Assembly (NCBI GenBank): GCA_037137575.1
Contig: JBAXKB010000028.1
Coordinates: 1 to 13,495, forward strand
Source of the DNA: UBA5976 sp037137575
GTDB taxonomy: Bacteria > Actinomycetota > Actinomycetes > S36-B12 > UBA5976
Reading direction: 5' to 3'
Length of the DNA: 13,495 nucleotides
Shown here: one piece after another, positions 7,111 to 13,495 of the stretch
How the letters are laid out: the number at the start of each line of letters is the position of its first letter
Numbering within the stretch: position 1 is the first letter of the stretch
The notes under the pieces: model-generated
What the model was told of the DNA's origin: nothing
The model's input: only the letters and a program-made list of their open reading frames with translations
Database searches by the model: none
Position numbers and translations under genes: made by a program

Positions 7111-8025
7111 CTATCCTTGCACTTCGTTTGTGCGCTCGGCACGTATTGCTGAAGTAAAACGTGGCAGAGCGTTGTAGTCGTTGTGGTCGACTACGTCTTG
7201 CCAAACATTGTTGCCCTTTTCATCTGTCATCGCGCGAAGTGCTGCCGGCAACCCAGTTTCACCCTCGCCCTGCACATCAGCATGTTCCATTGCAAAAATG
7301 CCACCGCTTTTCAACAGCAAGGCTGCAGTTACGGCCACTTTGGTTGGCACATCAAGGCCATCCGGTCCGCCATAAAGTGCAAGCTTCGGGTCATGTTCGC
7401 GCACTTCTGGATCGCGCGGAATCATTTCATCTGGAATGTACGGTGGATTTGAAAGTACGACATCAGCTGTGTCGAACCATTGGGTGAATTTTTCGAGATC
7501 TGTTGCATCAAGCGCATGCACAGTTACTCGTGAATTATTAGCTTCGGTCTCAATGGCATAAGTATCTGTATTTTGCATAAGCCAAGGCAGTGCGTCCTGC
7601 GAAACTTCAACAACATGAACTGAAACATTTGCTACTTCAGTGGCAACGCTTAGCCCCACCGCACCACTACCTGCACACAAATCGAAAACAATCGGTTTGG
7701 TAACACTGGCTTTTACTTGCGCTGCTTCAAGCTGGCTCGCAAGTATTTTTGGCACACAATCAACAGCAACTTGGGCAAGTAATTCAGTTTCAGGCCGAGG
7801 AACGAAAACTCCCGGGCCCACAGCAAGTTCTAGATGACGAAAGTATGCGGTACCCGTTAAATGTTGAAGCGGAATCCGAGATGCACGTTTAGCGATTAAT
7901 TCATGAAACTGATCTTCGTTTACCGCATGTTTCAACAAAAGTGTTGCATCATTCTCCGCACTATCAATGCCGGCATCCTGCAATTTCTGCGCTGCAGAAA
8001 GTACAAGTGCCCGATCAAGATTCAT
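7111..8025 (-). CDS. prmC: Release factor glutamine methyltransferase PrmC (HemK)
   Basis: PrmC methylates the glutamine of the GGQ motif of release factors RF1 and RF2, using S-adenosylmethionine in the cytoplasm; this raises termination efficiency. The 304-residue protein has the N-terminal helical domain, PRPETELL (77-84), the SAM-binding loop DLCAGSGAVGLS (115-126) and the catalytic NPPY at 193-196, followed by IPDE. Then comes the conserved PxLALYGGPDGLD region. It lies directly after prfA, its substrate gene, with 12 nt between them and AAGG as the ribosome site. This common bacterial pairing supports both calls. The older name HemK is a historical misnomer. Identification is certain. 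Confidence 0.97.
   Translation of the reverse strand: MNLDRALVLSAAQKLQDAGIDSAENDATLLLKHAVNEDQFHELIAKRASRIPLQHLTGTAYFRHLELAVGPGVFVPRPETELLAQVAVDCVPKILASQLEAAQVKASVTKPIVFDLCAGSGAVGLSVATEVANVSVHVVEVSQDALPWLMQNTDTYAIETEANNSRVTVHALDATDLEKFTQWFDTADVVLSNPPYIPDEMIPRDPEVREHDPKLALYGGPDGLDVPTKVAVTAALLLKSGGIFAMEHADVQGEGETGLPAALRAMTDEKGNNVWQDVVDHNDYNALPRFTSAIRAERTNEVQG
7114..7118 (-). promoter_or_regulatory. Ribosome binding site fixing the tsaC start
   Basis: AAGGA on the minus strand overlaps the last codons of prmC and lies eight bases before the ATG at 7103-7105. It selects this start over an in-frame one about 100 bases further upstream, within prmC. The prmC stop lies between the two, so the genes are likely translated in a coupled way. 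Confidence 0.75.
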
Positions 8026-8037
8026 GCCCTTACCTTT

Positions 8038-9123
8038 TTACTTAGCGCCAACGTCTGAAAGTTTCGCTTGCATGTCAGCTTCGATGCACGCCGCAACTAC
8101 GGGTTCAAGCTCACCAGCTAGTACCGCGTCAAGATTATTCGCCTTAAAACCAACCCGGTGATCAGCAATCCGGTTTTCTGGAAAGTTGTAGGTGCGAATT
8201 CTCTCCGAGCGATCAACAGTTCGAACTTGACTCTTACGCACATCACTTGCCGCACTGGCAGCTTCTTCCTCGGCCAAAGCAAGTAACCGAGCACGAAGAA
8301 TTCGCATAGCTGATTCTCTGTTTTGCAGTTGGCTCTTTTCATTCTGACAAGAAACTACAACCCCTGTAGGCATATGCGTGATTCGAACAGCAGAATCGGT
8401 TGTGTTAACACTTTGTCCACCCGGACCACTTGAACGGAAAACGTCAATCCGCAAATCGTTCGCGTCGATTGAAACATCAATTTCTTCAGCTTCGGGAAGT
8501 ACTAAAACTCCAGCAGCCGAAGTGTGAATACGGCCTTGTGATTCAGTCACTGGCACACGTTGAACGCGGTGCACGCCACCTTCATATTTGAGGTTTGCAT
8601 AAGGCGCATCTTCAGGTGCGACCACACCCTTTGCTTTGACACTGATCGCTATGTCTTTGTAGCCACCCATGTCGGATTCTTCAGCTTCGAGCAGTTGGGT
8701 AACCCAGCCGCGTCTTTCGGCATACTTCAAATACATGCGCATTAGATCACCAGCAAATAGTGCTGACTCTTCGCCACCGGCGCCCGCTTTAATTTCCAGG
8801 ATTACGTCGTTGCCATCTAGCGGATCACGTGGAATTAGTAGCGCCTGCAATTTATCGGCAGCATTCTCACGTGCGAGCGCCAGTTCGTCAGCTTCAGCGA
8901 GCATTGCTGCATCTTCGGCGCCCATTTCGCGAGCAACTAGTTCGTCTTCTTGCAACTGTTTCCATTCGCGATACTTTGCAACGACTGGTTTTAGTTCTGC
9001 GTGACGCTTGCCAATTCGACGTGCTTCATTTTGATCTGAGTGAGTTGCTGGGTCGCTGAGTTTTACCTCAAGTTCGGCGTATTCAATCGAAAGCGTTTCC
9101 GCTTTGGCGAAATCTTGACTCAT
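8038..9123 (-). CDS. prfA: Peptide chain release factor 1
   Basis: RF1 reads UAA and UAG in the ribosomal A site and triggers peptide release. The length of 361 residues is standard. The stop-codon recognition tripeptide is Pro191-Val192-Thr193 (PVT, within RVPVTESQGRIHTSA), the PxT form of RF1; RF2 has SPF. The catalytic GGQ is at 235-237 in SSGPGGQSVNTTDSAV. The start codon at 9121-9123 has a modest AGG-containing ribosome site about five bases upstream. It follows rpmE but is separated from it by a strong terminator at 9176-9222, so it probably depends on its own promoter in the 50-odd bases after that or on read-through. No convincing promoter was seen there. Identification is certain. 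Confidence 0.98.
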   Translation of the reverse strand: MSQDFAKAETLSIEYAELEVKLSDPATHSDQNEARRIGKRHAELKPVVAKYREWKQLQEDELVAREMGAEDAAMLAEADELALARENAADKLQALLIPRDPLDGNDVILEIKAGAGGEESALFAGDLMRMYLKYAERRGWVTQLLEAEESDMGGYKDIAISVKAKGVVAPEDAPYANLKYEGGVHRVQRVPVTESQGRIHTSAAGVLVLPEAEEIDVSIDANDLRIDVFRSSGPGGQSVNTTDSAVRITHMPTGVVVSCQNEKSQLQNRESAMRILRARLLALAEEEAASAASDVRKSQVRTVDRSERIRTYNFPENRIADHRVGFKANNLDAVLAGELEPVVAACIEADMQAKLSDVGAK

Positions 9124-9175
9124 TCTGACCTACTTTGTTTTAGAAAACTTTTGCGGACTAAAGAAATTTGTTTAG

Positions 9176-9222
9176 GCAAATAAAAAGGTGCCAGCGTTGC
9201 CACTTGGACAACGCGGACACCT
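9176..9222 (-). terminator. Rho-independent terminator after rpmE
   Basis: On the minus strand the transcript can pair AGGTGTCCGCGTTG with CAACGCTGGCACCT. That is fourteen positions with twelve Watson-Crick pairs, one G-U pair and one mismatch, around a nine-base loop. A T-run, TTTTTATTTG, follows immediately. The arms are 9186-9199 and 9209-9222. It starts about ten bases after the rpmE stop and lies before prfA, so it should end most rpmE transcripts. Confidence 0.88.
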
Positions 9223-9232
9223 ATTTATAAAG

Positions 9233-9442
9233 CTAAGCCTGCTTACCGAAACGCTTCTCGAATTTAGCCACGCGACCGCCGGTATCAAGAATCTTCTGCT
9301 TGCCGGTGTAAAACGGATGGCATTCGCTGCACACGTCTGCGTGGATTTGTCCACTCTTTGATGTGCTGCGGGTTTCGAATGAATGTCCACATGAACATGT
9401 GACTTTGGTCAAAACATATTCTGGATGAATTTCAGCCTTCAT
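9233..9442 (-). CDS. rpmE: Large ribosomal subunit protein bL31, zinc-binding form
   Basis: bL31 is a small protein of the 50S subunit that helps bridge the subunits. The 69-residue product has the four cysteines of the C+ zinc-ribbon form: Cys16, Cys18, Cys38 and Cys41 (TCSCGHSF and CSECHPFYTGK). The C-terminal VAKFEKRFGK is also typical. The ATG at 9440-9442 has a strong Shine-Dalgarno, AAGGAG, about seven bases upstream. Its neighbour prfA on the same strand matches the actinobacterial rpmE-prfA-prmC order, but a terminator lies between them. As the cysteine-containing form it would be the main, zinc-replete version; any C-minus paralogue would be elsewhere. An overlapping longer frame in another phase is not a gene. 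Identification is certain. Confidence 0.98.
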   Translation of the reverse strand: MKAEIHPEYVLTKVTCSCGHSFETRSTSKSGQIHADVCSECHPFYTGKQKILDTGGRVAKFEKRFGKQA

Positions 9443-9546
9443 TACTATCTCCTTTTCGTGCCCTCGGGTCGCCCGAAAGTATTAGTTGACGTGAACCGAG
9501 GTGCTAGATAAGTGTGCCATCAATAGGCGTTTTTCAGCAAATGCAC
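9443..9546 (-). promoter_or_regulatory. rpmE upstream leader region with short hairpin
   Basis: This 104-base gap upstream of rpmE should hold its promoter and leader. On the minus strand TCGGG and CCCGA (9464-9476) form a short five-pair stem with a three-base loop, ending about ten bases before the ribosome site. L31 leader motifs are described for several bacterial groups, including Actinobacteria, so an autoregulatory leader is possible. No clear -35/-10 pair stood out. The hairpin is small, and the regulatory call is inference. Confidence 0.3.
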
Positions 9547-9551
9547 CTATT
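9522..9551 (-). repeat. Imperfect inverted repeat at the end of the hydrolase gene
   Basis: AATAGG at 9522-9527 is complementary to CCTATT at 9546-9551. A further G-C pair is possible after one mismatch, and the loop is about fourteen bases. It spans the stop codon of the upstream lipoprotein gene. Read on the minus strand there is no T-run after it, so it is at best a weak terminator or a transcript-stabilising structure. Confidence 0.3.
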
Positions 9552-11199
9552 TAGTGCAAGTAACTGGCCCGGATGGCAATTTATTGTGCACAAAGTACGC
9601 AACAAAAATGTCATTTAGGCACTTTTTATCAAAGCCAGCCAATGGAGCATGCCCTGTTCCGTTGAAGGTAACAAGTGGTGATTTCAAGTCAGCAGCAGTC
9701 TTAATAGCAAAAGCGTAGGGTGTGGTGGATTCAAACTTAGCCCCGACAACCAAAACTTTTTTGCCGGATGTGTTTGTGCGAGCTGTAGCTGTCGTTGGCG
9801 GATCTGGAATTGCGCTATCTTCTTTGGCAATGGAAATCCAATCGATACCTTCACGATCACCGGCATATTCGTAATTCGAAGCATCTGAATTTAGTGCAGT
9901 CCAAAACGGTGAAACCTTTTTAATTTTGGCAGCCATTTTTTTCTTGTCAGCCTTGGAACTGTTGTCAGTAGTATCGCGATCCATCAAGTCAACAATTGTC
10001 ATAATCTCGTAGCTGTTGTCACGTTTGATTTTGTCTGGCTGATACGTCTTTCCACCTAATGTCTGTGGGTCGTAGCCATCCATATACATGGCGAAATATT
10101 CGAACATGCCATTCCATTTATCTTTTCCAGTGACAGCATCCATTCCCTGATTGAAATATTTTTGAGCTGTTGCTTGGTCGTAATAAGTGAGAACTCGGAT
10201 TCCGTGCGTGAACATGAATTCGGTACTCAAATGAATTTCATTTTTGGAATCCAAAATAGTCATGCCAGCAAAACCTTTGAGTTTGTTGTTATCTCCGTCT
10301 TGCCTGACTTTAAGCATCAATTTTTTAACTGCAGCAAGGCTAATCCCTTTTGCTTTGGCATAGCCCTTGGCTAAGCGAAGTACGTTGGCTTCTACCGCCT
10401 TAGCTTCAGTGATTTGATCTGATGGCTTTCCAGGATCATTTGTTGTCGGGCTATCTAAAGCAATGTGGCCCACGTGGTTTGGATAACGGGTTATGTATTC
10501 AGCAGCAATTGTGGTGCCGTATGAAGAGCCGAGGAAGTTCAATGGCTTGCTGCCCGTGATTACCTCGCGCATGAGTTCAAGATCATCTACAACATTGTGA
10601 GTGTTCAAAGTCCACCAAGTGGGATTATCTTCACTACACAATTTGTAATAAGCATCACTGGTATCAATGTTGGCCAGATACTCAGCATCATTCGACGGCG
10701 TGGAATCGCCTGTCCAATAAGTTTCAAAGTCAGACTGCGTGTTGCATTTAATCTGATGGCCTTCTACTGGTGCTGAAAGATTCACACCACGGGGATCAAA
10801 TCCGACGATGTCGTACGTCTTACGCACTTCTGCTGGGAAACTAGTCCACTGCAATTCTTTGATGCCCGATTCCCCCGGACCACCAGGGTTAATAAACAAA
10901 GTACCCAACTTTTTGGGTCCAGTTGCTGGCTGACGCATCATGGCAATTTTGAAATCAGGCAACGATTGATCTCCTGAATAAAGAGCAGGAACAGTCACAG
11001 TCGCACAAGTAGCGGAAGATTTCTTGAAAGCTGGACCGAATTGATCTGCCGGTAGGAAGTAATCACTAGCGCATTTACCCCAAGCAAAATTCTGAGCTTG
11101 ATAGGAAGCCAAATCAGTTGGCTGGCTAGCTGTTGCCTTCGAGCCACACGCTGCAATTCCAAGAATCAATACTGTTGCCCAAGTGAAACGCTTTAACAT
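9547..11199 (-). CDS. Secreted lipoprotein alpha/beta hydrolase, S33/TAP-like peptidase family
   Basis: This is a predicted exported lipoprotein of the tripeptidyl-aminopeptidase-like (SlpD/SlpE-type) hydrolases, which trim N-terminal peptides outside the cell. The 550-residue product begins with a lipoprotein signal: MLKRF, a hydrophobic stretch, then IAAC with the lipidated Cys18. The oxyanion region NPGGPGESG is at 104-112 and FDPRGVN at 134-140. The nucleophile is Ser226 in GSSYG (224-228) and the catalytic His is His517 in NGTGH. The C-terminal TAP-like ending with LPSGPVTC is complete. The acid residue expected near 490 is Glu (KFESTTPY) where most relatives have Asp. Six further cysteines could form three disulphides. 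AAGGA precedes the ATG. It takes the place upstream of rpmE where rho is common. The exact substrate is unknown. Confidence 0.88.
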   Translation of the reverse strand: MLKRFTWATVLILGIAACGSKATASQPTDLASYQAQNFAWGKCASDYFLPADQFGPAFKKSSATCATVTVPALYSGDQSLPDFKIAMMRQPATGPKKLGTLFINPGGPGESGIKELQWTSFPAEVRKTYDIVGFDPRGVNLSAPVEGHQIKCNTQSDFETYWTGDSTPSNDAEYLANIDTSDAYYKLCSEDNPTWWTLNTHNVVDDLELMREVITGSKPLNFLGSSYGTTIAAEYITRYPNHVGHIALDSPTTNDPGKPSDQITEAKAVEANVLRLAKGYAKAKGISLAAVKKLMLKVRQDGDNNKLKGFAGMTILDSKNEIHLSTEFMFTHGIRVLTYYDQATAQKYFNQGMDAVTGKDKWNGMFEYFAMYMDGYDPQTLGGKTYQPDKIKRDNSYEIMTIVDLMDRDTTDNSSKADKKKMAAKIKKVSPFWTALNSDASNYEYAGDREGIDWISIAKEDSAIPDPPTTATARTNTSGKKVLVVGAKFESTTPYAFAIKTAADLKSPLVTFNGTGHAPLAGFDKKCLNDIFVAYFVHNKLPSGPVTCTK

Positions 11200-11235
11200 T
11201 TGAAATCCTTTTAATAGTGCCTTGTAATACCTTGC

Positions 11236-11250
11236 GGTTTAATGCAAACC
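11236..11250. repeat. Small palindrome in the divergent intergenic region
   Basis: GGTTT-AATGC-AAACC is a perfect five-base inverted repeat with a five-base centre. It lies 37-51 bases upstream of the lipoprotein hydrolase start, within the 174-bp region between it and the divergent DUF1003 gene. The size and place would suit a repressor operator, but one short palindrome can arise by chance. Confidence 0.25.
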
Positions 11251-11263
11251 TTATCGGCGAGTA

Positions 11264-11293
11264 CTGACAGTTTTGGGTAATTCAACAGATAAC
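11264..11293 (+). promoter_or_regulatory. Tentative promoter for the DUF1003 gene
   Basis: CTGACA at 11264-11269 and GATAAC at 11288-11293 are 18 bases apart on the plus strand, five of six and four of six matches to the housekeeping consensus. The implied leader is about 75 bases. The rest of the 174-bp gap holds no gene; no clear promoter for the minus-strand hydrolase was recognised. Confidence 0.25.
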
Positions 11294-11373
11294 GATTTTT
11301 TCGGACTTACAGAATTTGTTGGGGCTGCCAGTTAGCATGAGAGGTAATTATCGAACGAAAAGGAGTCCAAAAA

Positions 11374-11796
11374 ATGGCAAACAATAGATGGAACTTCCAC
11401 CCTGAAGTTCGAAGTGGTTCCCAACTCAGCCGAGGCGAACGAGCTGCCGACATTATGCGCAACAGTATGGGTTCATGGACATTCGTATTCGGTGCGCTTG
11501 CATTCCTAGGTGCTTGGATGATCCTAAATGCCCTACTTGGCAAGTCCTCCTTCGATAATTACCCTTTCATTTTGCTCAACTTGGTGTTGTCTTGCCTGGC
11601 CGCCCTGCAAGGAGCCATCCTGCTAATTGCCGCGAAACGGGCAGATGCCATTTCTGCTGAACTCGCCCAACACACATACCAAATCGGTCAAGAAACCCTT
11701 GATGTGGCAAAGCAGATCGCTGAACTCACAAAGCAAGTCCACTCATTGACCGAAGCTGTCTACAAACACATCGGCGCTGACGAAGAAACTAAATAG
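11374..11796 (+). CDS. DUF1003 family membrane protein
   Basis: This 140-residue protein belongs to DUF1003 (COG4420-type), whose function is unknown. The family signature is clear: GSWTF at 33-37, a first membrane helix at about 34-55, then FDNYPFILLNL (60-70) leading into a second helix to about residue 87. The C-terminal third is predicted coiled coil. Hydrophobic residues fall at 111, 115, 118, 122, 125 and 129, a regular 4-3 heptad spacing. The protein is probably anchored in the cell membrane with the coiled coil in the cytoplasm (inference). The start has AAAGGAG eight bases upstream. It is divergent from the hydrolase gene and 56 nt before the NERD-helicase gene on the same strand, so the two may be co-transcribed. 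There is no direct sign of its function. Confidence 0.85.
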   Translation: MANNRWNFHPEVRSGSQLSRGERAADIMRNSMGSWTFVFGALAFLGAWMILNALLGKSSFDNYPFILLNLVLSCLAALQGAILLIAAKRADAISAELAQHTYQIGQETLDVAKQIAELTKQVHSLTEAVYKHIGADEETK

Positions 11797-11811
11797 ACAC
11801 GCCAAGGTGTC
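11796..11811 (+). repeat. Short stem-loop between DUF1003 and NERD-helicase genes
   Basis: GACAC and GTGTC pair around the six-base loop GCCAAG, starting at the last base of the DUF1003 stop codon. No T-run follows, so it is not a convincing terminator and read-through into the next gene seems likely. Confidence 0.3.
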
Positions 11812-11852
11812 ATGAAGCCCCGCTAAAGTTTAGGCAAAAGTGAGGAAAACGA

Positions 11853-13495
11853 ATGACCGCCCGACTGATTCCGCAGACGCCCGCCTACATTAATGACGCT
11901 GAAAAAAAGGTAACCGAGTCGCTCGTAAAGACTCTTCCTGATGAAGTAACGGTTCTTCATAGCGTACGAATCACCGACTGGACTTCCGACCGTGAAGGCG
12001 ACTTGTTAATACTGTGGCCCAATGTTGGCATAGCGGTTGTTGAAATAAAGGGTGGTCGCGTTGAACCTATTGCGAGTGGAAAATTCAAACAAACCAGCAG
12101 GAATGGCACAAGCAAAGAAATTGACCCGATTGACCAGGCTCGTAAGAGTCTTTATGTCATTCGTGACTATGCGTTAGATCACTCATCACTCAACAAATGG
12201 TTCAAATCCGTATTTATGATTGCTTTGCCACATTCGCGAATCGCTATGGATTACCAAAGCCCGCTAGCCAGTCGAGCGCAATTCATAGATACAAATGACC
12301 TGCGATTTGGCGCAGACCTTGTCCATACGGCGCTTTCACTTGATCATAGGAATTACACTCTGCCAACGGCTGAAAACTGTGAACAAATAATCTCAGCTCT
12401 TGAATCAAAAATTCCTGATGTGCATGACCCAGCGAAATTAGCCGAATTTCTTGATGAGAGAAACGAATGGGTGGCAAACGAAAGTAAGCAACTCGAAAGA
12501 CTTCTGGATTTTGCCGAGGCAATGAATCGGTTTGAACTTCGGGGCCCAGCTGGCTCTGGCAAGACCACATTGGCTCTAGCCCAAGCTCATAAACTCACTA
12601 AGCAAGGCAAACGGGTTATCTATCTGTGTTACAACCATGCACTCGCGGCTAAAGTTCGCCACGATGAGGAAAAGTTAGATAAATCAGATCGAATCGCAAC
12701 CATTACAAATGCAGAGACAATTGCTCGTAGTTGGGGGATATCGATTCCTGAAGAACGAGACAACAATTTTTGGAAGCACGTTCTCCCGCTTCAATTAAAA
12801 GAAACGCTTGAGCGAGCTCAACCAACAGATCTATTCGATGCGGTCGTCGTTGATGAGAGCCAGGATTTCAGCTCCGACTGGTGGCAGGCAATTTTGGCCC
12901 TGCTCAAAGACCGGCATGAGGGCGAGCTTTTCATCTTTGGAGATGATGCGCAGAACATCTTTAATCAAGATGAATCTAGAAACTTAGATCTCCCCCAGTT
13001 ACGGCTACAAAGTAACATCCGAAATTCACAACAGATTTCCGAGCTTGCAGCGCATTTAACTGATCACAAGGTCCACTCAACGGGGCTTGAAGGTCCAGAT
13101 GTTCTATTCCTCGCTGTACCAGAAGACGATGAAATTGTAGATGCAGCTGATGAAGTTGTAGAGATGATTTTGGAAAAGTATCGAGAAGACCAAGTAACAC
13201 TTCTCATGACAAAAAGTCGCCATGGGATTCAAAAAGAACAGGAAAAATTTCACCCTGACACTTACTTAAAAGGCATTTGGGATCCGGGTCAGGTTTTCTA
13301 CAGCACAGTCAGCAAATTCAAAGGACTCGAACGTCGATGTGTTGTTTTAGGTGTAGATGGATTCCACGACGATCAAGATCCGCGCGAAGTACTTTATGTT
13401 GGGATTACTAGGGCAATAGACATTCTCTGCATAGTTGCTCACCGCAGCACGCTGGCCCAGTATTTACCGGAATCGGTGCTTGAAAAACTTGAATC
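11853..13495 (+). CDS. NERD nuclease-like domain fused to UvrD/Rep-type SF1 helicase (3' end cut by window edge)
   Basis: The frame is open from the ATG at 11853 (GAGG seven bases upstream) to the window end: 547 codons and no stop. Residues 1 to about 110 look like a NERD domain of the PD-(D/E)XK nuclease type. They show Glu17, EGDLL with Asp50, VVEIKGG with Glu64 and Lys66, and Gln95 in DQARK. An SF1 helicase core follows: Walker A GPAGSGKT at 231-238 (Lys237), motif II DESQD at 334-338, motif III FGDDAQN (Gln367), NIRNSQQI from 388, KFKGLE at 488-493 and YVGITRA at 515-521. Having passed motif VI, it probably lacks only a short tail. NERD-helicases are thought to process DNA and some lie near defence genes; the substrate is unknown. 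Rare-type codons (eight ATA, six AGA/AGG) may hint at transfer. Confidence 0.88.
   Translation, partial: MTARLIPQTPAYINDAEKKVTESLVKTLPDEVTVLHSVRITDWTSDREGDLLILWPNVGIAVVEIKGGRVEPIASGKFKQTSRNGTSKEIDPIDQARKSLYVIRDYALDHSSLNKWFKSVFMIALPHSRIAMDYQSPLASRAQFIDTNDLRFGADLVHTALSLDHRNYTLPTAENCEQIISALESKIPDVHDPAKLAEFLDERNEWVANESKQLERLLDFAEAMNRFELRGPAGSGKTTLALAQAHKLTKQGKRVIYLCYNHALAAKVRHDEEKLDKSDRIATITNAETIARSWGISIPEERDNNFWKHVLPLQLKETLERAQPTDLFDAVVVDESQDFSSDWWQAILALLKDRHEGELFIFGDDAQNIFNQDESRNLDLPQLRLQSNIRNSQQISELAAHLTDHKVHSTGLEGPDVLFLAVPEDDEIVDAADEVVEMILEKYREDQVTLLMTKSRHGIQKEQEKFHPDTYLKGIWDPGQVFYSTVSKFKGLERRCVVLGVDGFHDDQDPREVLYVGITRAIDILCIVAHRSTLAQYLPESVLEKLE

Noticed and set aside
7106..7204. Longer N-terminus for tsaC starting inside prmC
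   Set aside because: The extra 33 residues are basic and unlike the family, and the internal ATG at 7105 has a well-placed ribosome site.
9172..9390. Alternative-frame minus-strand reading frame overlapping rpmE
   Set aside because: It overlaps the certain rpmE gene and runs through the terminator.
12283..12570. Minus-strand open frames within the NERD-helicase gene
   Set aside because: They are antisense to a frame with continuous nuclease and helicase motifs and show no ribosome sites.
1..13495. CRISPR array, insertion sequence, tRNA or rRNA genes
   Set aside because: No regularly spaced repeats, transposase motifs, terminal repeats or tRNA-like cloverleaf sequences were found on either strand by eye.

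Overview
The window looks like chromosomal DNA from a low- to medium-GC actinobacterium. Two things suggest this. The first is the minus-strand order rpmE, prfA, prmC, tsaC, glyA, wecA, atpI, atpZ-like, atpB, atpE, atpF, atpH, atpA, which resembles the ATP-synthase neighbourhood of Streptomyces and other Actinobacteria (recalled, not searched). The second is the protein types: a delta subunit of about 270 residues, and a secreted S33/TAP-like lipoprotein peptidase of the actinobacterial kind. Base composition seems near or a little below half G+C, judged by eye. Small freshwater lineages such as Nanopelagicales or Luna-type Microbacteriaceae would fit, but this is inference.

Layout. Positions 1-9123 are one tightly packed minus-strand gene cluster, read right to left. 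Translation termination and rRNA/tRNA-related functions come first: prfA (release factor 1), prmC (methylates release factors) and tsaC-like (t6A tRNA modification). Next come glyA (one-carbon metabolism) and wecA (polyprenyl-phosphate sugar-1-phosphate transferase). Two small membrane proteins (AtpI and an AtpZ-like protein) precede the F1Fo ATP synthase genes atpB-E-F-H-A. atpA runs off the left edge. Most junctions are 0-30 nt or overlap. The longer gaps are glyA upstream (97 nt), atpI/atpZ (74 nt) and atpB/atpE (80 nt, with a strong hairpin).

rpmE (bL31, zinc-ribbon form) at 9233-9442 is followed by a convincing Rho-independent terminator, so it is probably a separate transcription unit from prfA. 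Upstream of it, where many Actinobacteria carry rho, lies a 550-residue secreted lipoprotein alpha/beta hydrolase (9547-11199, minus).

A 174-bp divergent intergenic region then leads to plus-strand genes. These are a DUF1003 membrane protein with a C-terminal coiled coil (11374-11796) and, 56 nt downstream, a large NERD-nuclease/SF1-helicase fusion (11853 to the right edge, no stop in the window). This right-hand block is the accessory part of the window and the best place to look for new biology. The rest is housekeeping. No RNA genes, CRISPR arrays, insertion sequences or gene-free stretches above 300 bases were seen.
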